This document shows, one piece after another, positions 55,150 to 64,000 of a stretch of DNA of 64,000 bases. Position numbers and translations under genes: made by a program. Source of the stretch: Diaporthe sp. PMI_573 (taxonomy: Eukaryota > Ascomycota > Sordariomycetes > Diaporthales > Diaporthaceae); the NCBI GenBank assembly GCA_021399435.1, contig JAJTUP010000067.1, positions 248,001 through 312,000 of the forward strand, written 5' to 3'. The stretch's first letter is position 1. Each line of letters begins with the position of its first letter. The notes under the pieces were generated by a model. It was not told where the DNA came from and ran no database searches. It saw nothing but the letters and a program-made list of their open reading frames with translations.

Positions 55150-58100
55150 TTCCTGCCACATGCCGGCGTTAAGGGCAAGATCAACTAGAAGTTGCCCCCG
55201 TTCTCAGACAAATACCGGATTGCAATACTCGCCCCTTTCCTACGCCAGGGGGGAAAGACCAGGAAGATAATGGTCAATAACTTCAGCGCAGCTGGCGGGA
55301 ACACCAGCATTGTGCTTAAAGATGCGCCCTTGATTGGCAAAGGTAACCCACTTGAAGTTGCCAAAGACTTACGTACCTCCTACGTGGTCACGGTATCTGC
55401 CAAGACGCCCGCATCGCTGCGTGGCAATGTAGAATGTCTCCGGGACTTTATGATAGTATCTACTTTGTTAGTCTCGTTGGCAGACATTGCGTATACTAGC
55501 ACCGCCAAGAGGCTACATCATCCCCTGAGAAAGGCATATGCTGTCAAGTCCGCGGAAGAACTGGTCATCAAGGTTGAGAAAGACTGTGCAGAGTCGGATG
55601 AGTCTAGCTCGGCAGCCACCTCCTTCTATAAGCCACCATCTGTCGTCTTTGCGTTCCCAGGCCAGGGCAGCGGCATTATTGGCACCGCCAAGGTGCTGTA
55701 TTATAGCTTACCGTCATTTAAGCGTATAATTGGCGAGCTCGACTCCTCATATGCGGCCTAGAGCCTCCCTTCCATTCTTCTGCCCCTCTTTGGAAAGCCA
55801 TCTACTTCGGACCCCTCGCTGCTGGAAAGCCAGCTTTACATGGCCCTCCTCGAGGTAGCAATGGTGCGGCTCTGGAACTCTTGGGGGGTCGAGCCTAATC
55901 TTGTTATTGGCTATAGCCTCGGCGAGTACGCAGCACTCTATGCGGCGGGTACCATCTCTGCGGCAGATATGGTTTTCCTTATTGCCAAGAGGGCGTCACT
56001 CATATAGGAGATGTGCTCGCGCGGTACATACAAGATGCTGTCCCTGTAGATGTTGGCTGAGGATGTCGGAGTGGCCCTGAAGATAGCTGGGTTGGCGTCT
56101 CTAGAGATTATATACATCAATGGTCTGACTGCCATAGTTGTTGCCGGGTTAGAAAAAGACCTAAAGTTGTTTAAGGAACAGTAGTAGGCATTGGGCGTCA
56201 CATTGGTCCTGCTGGATGTCCCCTATGCTTTCTATTTGGCATAACTAGATCCTATCCTTAAGGCATATAAGCAGCATGGCGGGTGTCAACTTTGTGCAGC
56301 CAAGAATATCCGTTGCATTAAGTTGCCTTGGTTTTATTATTAAACAAGATGGTATCTTCAATTCTTCCTACTTTGCACAACAGGCTAGGGAGCCAGTCAT
56401 GTTTTCCCACACAGTAAAAGCTTACCAAATGATATAAAAGGTAGATCAAAACATACTCTAGTTGGAGATAGGCCTGGGTTCTACCTATGTGTCTCTAGTA
56501 AGGCAGTCTCTTAATACCACAGCAGCTAATACATTATCTACACTTAACAGCAAGAAGGGGATCTAGGAGTGTATTTCATCTATACTAGCGATACTTTACT
56601 TTCGCGGCATTAATGTTAACTAAGCCGAGTTTTACCGAGACTATAAATACAGCTTGTCTATTATCAGTCTTCTACACTATGCCTTCAACCTAAAGAGCTA
56701 CTGGCTTGACTACAGCAGCCGTAAAGACCGCGTGTCTCCTGTAGTGAAAGCCGATAATTTAAAGCTAATCCCCTAATTCTCGTCACTATGTTAGCAAGAA
56801 ATCAAGGAAGAGTATTTTAGTGTTTCAGAATCATTAGTTAAGTTTGTCAGCAACTTGGATAAGCCGGAGCTTGCTGGTATAGTCTACAGACATGCCGTAG
56901 GCGGTATAAGCCTGTGCCCCAGCTTGGCTTATGCCTTAATGGTATTTTTGTGTGCCTTGTATATTTTCCAGAGGCGCAATGCAACTCTCGGTGCCGATAA
57001 GGTTCCTCCTATAGATCTATTGGATATAGAGATTTTTAGCCCTTATGTTGTTTTAAACAATATCGACTAGCTATAGGTCTTGTTGGTTATAGCTACACAG
57101 TAATCCCCGTTAAGCCCTGTAGAGCTTGTTTTTAGCATCTTGTATGATGATGATGAGATGTATTGCCAGAACGCTTGGTATGTTGTGCATCTTACCTCCA
57201 ATGTTACCGTGTTTTCTAAGGCTAACAAGAATCTCTACTTAGTCTAGGACAGAGCTAAGGTGCTCTACCGCAAGGAACCAAAAGGCAATATATACAAGCT
57301 AAAGAAGAAGATAGTGTATAAGTTGTTTAAGACAGTGGTCGACTATTTGCTACGGTACTTTGGGATAGAAGACCTTCTTTTAAATTCTAACCGCCTAGAG
57401 TTAAGCGCCCGTCTTTACTTTGATACCCTAGCTAAACCGGAAAACTTTGTCTACAACCCATTCTAGATTGATTCTCTTGCCCAGCTTGGAGGCTTCTTGC
57501 TTAATGTCAACCCGCCATTAGGCCAGGATAATGTATACATCTCTTATGGCTGGAAGAGTATGTACATTCTGCGCCGTCTCTCTGATTAGAAGAATTATAC
57601 ATACTATGTCTACATGCAGCCCTCTGAGGGCCAGGCCGGCATTTAGTCTGGCGATGTCTATATTGATAGCAGCAACACTGTTGTTGCGTTATACATGGGA
57701 CTCAAGTTTAAGCAAATGAGGAGACCTCTTCTCTACAACCTGCTTGGCCACGCCTTACTCAGCAAGCTTTTGCCATCAATGCTATCAACTCTACCGACTC
57801 TGTCTAGATCACTATCGGCTACACCATTAAGCCGTGTCAACACTGCTCACTCTTTAAGCATAACTTTATTCCCCGTCCTTAAGACTTACAAGTCTTAAAT
57901 TAGCTTTGTAGATATTCTTAGGGTTATTACAGAGGCGGCAGGGCTGGAGACAAGTAATGTGTCTAATCTGTCGACAGAGTAGTTAAACCTTAGGATCGAC
58001 TCACTTCTCATAATTACAATCCTTGAGCAACTTAGAAAGCTTACCGGCATAGACCTTGCTAGCTCCCTGTTTACCCAGTTCCCTACAGTTATGGATCTAA

Positions 58101-59820
58101 AGGTATACTTCTAAGGCCAGCTTGAAGCCAAGAGCCCTGTCGAGCCTAAAGTTATACGGCCCTGCAGACAAAGAGATATGTTATGCTTAAGTAGGGTAAG
58201 GTTGAGGTTGTTTCTCCCCACAGCCGTCAGCAGGCTCAGAACATCTACCTCTGTCTCTGCAAGCTCAAGGTCATCCAAGGCCGACAGCACGATTAATATG
58301 GGAAGCAGAAACAGCGGGTCCTCGGACTCTGCTAAAGTCCTTATATTTATAATAGCAAGAGAGGTTAGAGTCGGCCGTGCTAAAATCACGCCATAGACAA
58401 GATTTTTTAAACTTAGTCTTAACTCTCTGCTTACAATTACTGTCTTAGCTTTGTTTAGACAAGAAACTAGACTAAGCCTCCTGTCGTTATTTTTTAACAA
58501 GCACCTAACTTTAAATAACGTTAATATAATGCTTAACTTTGCAAAGCAATCTCCACTGACTTTAATTATATCGGAAGACTTTAAGAGTAGCCTAGGGCCC
58601 TAAAAGGAGGCAACACCGCTTTATACAAGCCAGGCGCCTTAGGTAGGCAAATTATGGTATAAAAGCAAGCCAATTTTAATCCAAGGTATACTACGTCCTA
58701 ATGGTTAAGCTTTATTCCTCCTTCCAGACAGCTTAGGTTCCGCCCTGTTCTACATTAACCTGCCCCCGGTAACGACCATATTGTCCCTGCCAGTCAGAGT
58801 ATTGACACAATATATACAAAATATATACAACTTTTTAAACACGTTTTAAAATATATTAGGATTTTTTAATACTTATAAAAGTAACATTATATTAAATTTC
58901 GAAAGAAGCGCTATCTAATGATATATTTTTCTTAGGGATAGGGTTATTACGTAATGCTGTAGACAGGGGTAACATTTGTATATATTTTGTATATATTTCT
59001 CTTCAAATTTCTCTAATTTTTACCCCCCTGTAAAAACCTCTTTACCTTACCCCTAACCCTAAAAAAACTATATATTAAATTCCTTTAGAGTATTTAAATT
59101 AGGGTTTCTTATATTACTTAAGCTTTAAATTTATTATTTAAGAAGCTATTAAGGTTTTAAAAAAGTGTATATCTAAAATGTATATATTTTGTCACAACTC
59201 TGCTGCCAGTATACGCCCTCAGCTTGCCCTTTATCTTGGACCCAGATGCTTATAATATAAACTTCCCGGAGGTCGCGGCTATAATGCTCTACACAGTCCG
59301 CGGCCTGTAGCCCTCGGGCCCTTACCTGATTATGGGCTGGTCTATGGGCGGCATCCTTGCCTATAAGGCGGCGCGGCAGCTTTTGGCCGTAGGCAAGGCT
59401 GTTAAGCTCCTAGGGCTTATTAATAGCCTCTGCCTACAGACGCTCCCGCTCCTGCCCGCGCCGACCCTTAATGTTCTCGATAAGGCGGGCCTCTTCTCGG
59501 GAATTGACGGCAGGAGCATAGTCTCGGCGCCTATAAGGCGGCACCTCCTTGCCAGCATGCACGTGCTGGAGCACTACACTCCTTAGGAGATGCCTGCCTT
59601 GGCGGCCCTGGGCAAGGTGGTTGCTGTATGGGCGCGGGATAGTGTCCTCAAGGGTGTTGTGGGCCAGGGCCGGCGGGATGCTGTAATGAGCGGCGATGAG
59701 ATTGCTGGGGAGGCCAGGGGCTGGCTCCTGGGGAAGAGGAAGGACTTTGGTGCCGCCGGGTAGGATAAGCTCACGCGGAGGGGGGTGACGGCTAGGTGCA
59801 TCCCGGGAAATCACTTTTCT
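55150..59820 (+). pseudogene. Non-reducing polyketide synthase, 3' part, RIP-inactivated
   Basis: Order of domains, reading through stops and at least one frameshift: end of the ketosynthase (HAGVKGKIN, MVNNFSAAGGNTSIVL, 55,150-55,340); acyltransferase with FAFPGQGSG (55,650) and the nucleophile GYSLGEYAALYAAG (55,910-55,955), His normally found before Ser being Tyr here; product-template domain with RHAVGGISLCPS (about 56,890) and YGWKSMYILRRLSD (about 57,545); acyl carrier protein with LRIDSLLIITIL (about 57,985), where the phosphopantetheine Ser is kept; and thioesterase with MGWSMGGILAYKAA (about 59,330). The SAT and most of the ketosynthase are missing. Stops are nearly all TAG/TAA at Gln positions. 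A MITE splits the thioesterase at 58,794. The product is unknown; the gene is dead. Confidence 0.8.
58794..59203 (-). mobile_element. MITE, family 1, copy 2 (410 bp), inside the PKS
   Basis: It is flanked by the perfect 6-bp repeat TGCCAG (58,788-58,793 and 59,204-59,209), and the thioesterase frame is continuous if the insert and one repeat are removed. It has terminal inverted repeats (TCAGAGTATTGACA / TGTCACAACTCTGC in complement) and internal blocks shared with the copy at 4265-4684, in the opposite orientation. Confidence 0.85.
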
Positions 59821-60900
59821 ATCATGTCCCCGCCATTAGTAAGCACGCCCTTAGAACTCATACTTTGCGGTACAATGTAACTAACAGCTCTGCTTTAGAT
59901 TAATAATGTGTAATCTGCTCTAACCGATGCGCTGTTACAGCTTAGGCATTACTGATTGTACCAGATATCTGGCTTTCTAGTTACGTTGTTTCTTTCTGTA
60001 TCTTGGTGGCTTTTATACCCAGGTACTGTATTCTTACTGTCATTTCCTATATACTTTATTAGAAGTATATAGAACGGAGGGGGCGTATATAGAAGCATTA
60101 TGCTTTAATAGAGCGGTGGCGTTTTGGGACAGATGAATATACCTAGATTTGGGGGCTGGCTTCCCCCATATATAACTTTATTGAGATTTGCAGTTTACAT
60201 GCATTTAATAGAAATATAAAGCTTGGTTTTAGTATTATTTTATTATATGTTCCTTTTATGGGGCCGTGTAATCTAAATGAAATTAAATATTTGTATGCCC
60301 TAAAATGGAGACTATATACTATTTAATGGTTTTTTACCTAACGTCTTTACCTACATATCTGCTCTTAACTGCTTATTTACTTAAAATTTAAACGCTTTAG
60401 ATATAAATTTTCAAAATATAAGCAATTCTTTAAATAACTTAATATATCTTTTTTAATCTTAATCTTTTATTATATAAATATTATCTTTAAAGTTTTTAAG
60501 CTTATAGTTTATTTTTTTAAAAAAAATTATTAACCTTTATTAAAACTTTATAGTTGTTATAAATAAATAAATATAATATATACTTTTAAAGATTAATATT
60601 ATTTAAAAGTTAAAATTTAATAAATTATATATATATATTAACTAGTTATAATTTTTTATAAAGTTATTATGAAATAAGTTATAGTTTTTTCTTTTAAGAT
60701 ATAAAAACATTTAATTTTGTCTAAAATATTATCCAGTATAGCAACATGTTGTCAATGCTGAGTAGGTGTATTAGGGGGGAGGGGGAACAAACTATCACTT
60801 TCCTGCTGGTATAAGTGCCATGGGATACTTAAGGCACGTGACCTAGCTGCGCACTAATATCACCCGACCAGCAGGGCAACGACTTCCCCGTGTCCCCTAC
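59821..60900. other. AT-rich flank of the PKS remnant
   Basis: No coding signal beyond the thioesterase end. 60,240-60,720 is extremely AT-rich, as in RIP-degraded repeats; 60,760-60,900 returns to normal composition with a GGGGGGAGGGGGAA run. Confidence 0.5.
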
Positions 60901-61164
60901 ATGAGCCAAATCAGAAGACCCTTTTCCTATTACATTTTCAACACTTTTAGCATTGCAAATAGCAGCGTTATGGAAAAGGTTATCTCCTCCCTACAAACAC
61001 TTGGCCCGGGGGACGACCCTGGCAAGGGGACTCGGATGGATTCGTCTAGTTGTACTGTGTTGGTAGGGTTCTCTCATACATATGAAGTTGGTAGCGATTA
61101 TGGTGTTGTATTGGTGTGGTTGCTTTTTCTAAGTTCTGAACCCCTCGCTGGGGCGTCAAGGTAA
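60901..61164 (+). CDS. Hypothetical protein, likely truncated first exon
   Basis: An 87-codon frame starts MSQIRRPFSYYIFNTFS and includes LGPGDDPGKGTRMDSSSC. Base composition is normal, unlike both flanks. No domain is recognised. It ends at the edge of the AT-rich block, so it may be the 5' part of a gene cut by the transposon insertion, or a chance frame. Confidence 0.25.
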   Translation: MSQIRRPFSYYIFNTFSIANSSVMEKVISSLQTLGPGDDPGKGTRMDSSSCTVLVGFSHTYEVGSDYGVVLVWLLFLSSEPLAGASR

Positions 61165-62895
61165 GCTATTTGTACTCATTGTTGTAACGAGGGTTGTAAC
61201 TGCTAATACTGGCAGTTTTTAAAAAAAATCAAAAATTAACGCAGTTAAAAAGAAATTTAACGCAGTTTATTAAAAATTTGTTGCGATGATCGTATTATTA
61301 TACTATTATATAGAAATAGTTTTATAGCTTAAAAGGCTTTAAAAAAATCGGTATCCTTTTTAGTTTAGTTGATACTTTTCTGCTTTTGTTTAAACTATTT
61401 ACGAGCCTCGCTTAACTTATATACTATATCAGCTCGGCAGTTTATAAAATCCTGTTAGTCCTTTTTTTTTATTGTTTATTGGATTTTTTTTCTGCGTATT
61501 ATTTAAGTTGATTAGCTGCTGTTTTAAATTTTTAACAATATTTTCGGGGTTTTTTTCTTTAAGCTGTATAGTTGTTGTAAATTTTTTTTATAGCTTTAGA
61601 CTATGCCGTTTTTGTAAAAAACATTTCGGCTTTGGTTTATATGGTAGTTGTAGAGTTTTTTTTGAAAAGGGGTATATATAGGCAAATGCCGCCTAGAGAT
61701 AGTATTTTGAGGATGGGTTTTTTGGTGGTGTATATAATATTTGTTGAGGAAATAGCTTTATTAAACTTTTCGGGGTTTGAAAAAGTGGCGGCAATAAGTT
61801 TATCGGGCTTTTTATTTACAATGGTTGCAAATTTCTTTTTTGTTTAGTTCTAGAAGGCTTTTTTATAGTATACATTAAAATTTTTCCTTTTAATAAACGG
61901 TTTTTTCGTTTTTTTAATTGTGGGGTTTAATAAGGGGTAGTTATGCTTTTAATATATAGAAATTATATATATTGGTTTTTTTTTCAATACAGCAAGTTTT
62001 GAATTTATGTCAGCATATCGATTTAAATTTCAGAGACTTTGTTGGTTTTAATATAATAGCTGTAAAAAATGTGGGGGATTGCGATATCGGCTGGGTCAAC
62101 TATTGTGGCGATTGCAATAATATTGTATTTTGTTGCGTAGTTCTAATGCTCGCCATTTTCTTTTGGTTTATATATAATGGTTTCAACTATTTCGATATTT
62201 TTGCGTAGGTTTTTGATTATTATATAGAAAGAAAACTATTTATCTCAGTATTTAAAGCCTTAGATAATTTGCAATACCGCCAATCTGGTTTTGTTATTAA
62301 GGAACAGTATATTAACTCAATTTTAGGCTTTAGTTTTAAGCCTTTTAATGTCGATAATATCTTTAGTACCCTGCCTAATGGGCATTTTGTTTTGTAGTAA
62401 ATGCGTTTATATCTGTTATATTGTTTGCTGCCTATTGTTATACAATGTTTATTAGGTTGTGTCGACTACGGTTTAATTATTGTCGTCAATTAAATTATTT
62501 TAAATATTTATTGCACAATTATTGTTATTACCTCCCTTTTCTATATCCTTGTTTATATTATTTTGTATTTTTATAGCTGCTTTATTTGTATATTTATTTG
62601 TGATAGTTGTATTATTGGTTTTTATATTTGTAATATAGTCGATAAAAGGGTTTATAGCGTTTATAGTTATAGTGCTGGGGCTATTGTCGATATTATCGGA
62701 GTCGTTAATAAACTCCTTAAAAATAGCTATATAATTTGATATTTTTAGTTGTATTTATTGGTTTAGTTTAGGCAGTTTTTAGTAAGTGGTAAAAATAAAT
62801 ATTAAAAAATTAAGTTTTTAAGGCAAAAATTTGCAAAGGTTGTTATTTAAATGGTTGTGGTTGAGCTTAACTATAAGGCAAGAAAAACGATGATT
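61165..62895. other. RIP-degraded AT-rich DNA, unassigned
   Basis: The plus strand is T/G-rich and the minus strand A/C-rich. Minus-strand frames show a high density of TAA/TAG in Gln-like settings, as expected for a decayed repeat on that strand, but no domain can be named. Confidence 0.45.
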
Positions 62896-63134
62896 TGTTG
62901 CGTTGTTTAATCGGGATTTGTTATTATTGTCGGCAATAACGACGACGAGACTAAAAATTATAATGATTGTAGAGCCAGAAAAACAGTGATTACAATGTGC
63001 TTATTTTTAATACGATTGGTTATAATATAGGTACAGGAAAGTTTGTTAAACTTTATGGTTAATGGTATATAAAGGAAAAAAAGTTTTCAAAGCTGGCGGT
63101 AATGCGGCGGCGAAATAAAGTTAGGATGTCAACA
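62896..63134 (-). repeat. Probable 3' LTR of the copia element
   Basis: Read on the minus strand it starts TGTTGACATCC directly after a purine/GCAGCC tract downstream of pol and ends CAACGCAACA, fitting TG...CA. Length is about 239 bp. No second LTR is in the window to confirm it. Confidence 0.4.
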
Positions 63135-63174
63135 GGCTGCACCTTTTTTATTAAGAAAAAACGGTTTTCACTTT

Positions 63175-64000
63175 TAGTTTTTTACAAACCTATTTACCTA
63201 TATACAAAGTTTGTTGTTTTCAACCAGTTTTTGCAATACGGAGTTTAGCATTTCCTTTATTATAGCGTTCGCTGAGTTGTTTTTTCCGTTTATTTACTTT
63301 ATTTCTGCAATTCTTTTCGTTTTGTATAATTGTCATAATAATATAATATCGATTATAAGGCGTTTTTTTCTCGTTGTTTTGAGTTTTATTAAATATTTGT
63401 ATAGGCTATATAAATTTATGTAAATAATTAAAAATATGTCGGGTAACAATAGTTGTTGTGTAATTATTTTGATTGTTATTGTTAAAAGAATTTCAATGTT
63501 AATTTCGTTTACTGTACTGTAGATTTTGCTGGCCAGTATATTTTGGGTAACTTGTTTATATTTCGTAGATAACTAGTAGAGAATGTTTTTAGTTATTGTA
63601 AATCCTTAGTTTCCGTTAATACGACGTTTATTTGTTAAAACAATGATATATTTTAATTGAAATATTAAGTTTTAATTGTTTGCGAATAATTTATTTGTGA
63701 AAACAAATAGTTTGGCAGTTTTAAGATTTATTGGCATATATTGTATTTCTTTTTGTATATTTTGGACTTGTTATAACAGTTGTTTATTAAAATGTTTATA
63801 ATATTTGTCCTCTAGGCTTTATATCTATGTAGCAATCAAAAAGTTATATAATGTTTTCGGTTGGTAAATAGATACAATATATGCTTTGCAGGCTTTTTAT
63901 TTTAGGTATTTTTAAGGTGCGTTTTTTGCTGTTGTGTCAATAAAGGCGAGCTTGTTCCCTTATTTTTTTTGCTAAGTTATTATCGAGCCAGCAGCGTTTA
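63175..64000 (-). pseudogene. Ty1/copia pol C-terminus (RT/RNase H), RIP-inactivated
   Basis: Reading the minus strand through stops gives the fungal copia C-terminal order: INLKTAKLFVFTNKLFANN (63,690 region), LKYIIVLTNK, LASKIYSTVNEINIEILLT, LPDIFLIIYINLYSLYKYLI (where the family has an Asp and Ser in the RNase H site), RLIIDIILL, IAEIK*INGKNNSANAIIK and a final KLVENNKLCI. Stops again fall on Gln/Trp positions. The element continues beyond the right edge of the window. Confidence 0.65.

Noticed and set aside
58111..58500. A 129-codon minus-strand frame over the PKS
   Set aside because: The plus strand reads as ACP-to-thioesterase linker in the PKS context; the minus frame has no domain and probably stays open because RIP stops arise mainly in the sense frames.

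Overview
The window is from a filamentous ascomycete (Pezizomycotina). Genes have short GT-AG introns of about 48-95 bp. Proteins belong to fungal families: a C2H2/fungal-specific transcription factor, a microsomal P450, a non-reducing polyketide synthase, a NACHT remnant and a chromodomain protein. Long AT-rich blocks carry the mark of repeat-induced point mutation (RIP): dead transposon genes whose stop codons sit where CAG, CAA or TGG would be.

Layout. (1) About 1-12,110 is an AT-rich nest of dead transposons. Two copies of one Ty3/gypsy element lie in tandem; the second is broken up by two LTR-mini elements, a related short insertion, a possible solo LTR, MITEs and a pogo/Fot1 DNA transposon. 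(2) About 12,110-25,050 is a GC-normal accessory island. It has three different nuclease-fold-type genes (DUF7924-like, an IEV-motif family and a PDDEXK_11-like gene), an Hsp70-like gene, and two paralogous zinc-finger/Myb-like proteins facing each other across the Hsp70-like gene. (3) About 25,080-34,790 follows a small AT island. It holds an intact chromodomain protein with a clear TATA box, minisatellites, and gene wreckage: NACHT with a destroyed P-loop, FHA, a DPBB protein and a DDE transposase. (4) 34,795-54,170 opens with an inactivated carboxylesterase, followed by a compact catabolic-looking cluster: secreted alpha/beta hydrolase, cytochrome P450, alcohol dehydrogenase remnant, RraA-like aldolase, FAD-linked oxidase, dienelactone hydrolase, C2H2 regulator, phenol-hydroxylase-type FAD monooxygenase, and a TRAP/TAXI-type solute-binding-like protein. 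(5) About 54,750-59,820 is the RIP-damaged 3' part of a non-reducing PKS with a MITE inside its thioesterase region. (6) About 59,830-64,000 is AT-rich and ends with a RIP-damaged Ty1/copia element on the minus strand.

Working model (inference). The 37.7-54.2 kb genes would take up or hydrolyse an ester or lactone, oxidise or hydroxylate the product, and open a lactone or aromatic ring. They would be under the C2H2 regulator at 47.8 kb; an 8-bp motif, GGGGTAAG, recurs in three of the promoter regions. The nuclease/Hsp70/Myb island and the chromodomain protein are typical of fast-turnover accessory DNA and have no clear housekeeping role. Exon joins were worked out by hand from reading frame and splice-site consensus; none is backed by transcript data.
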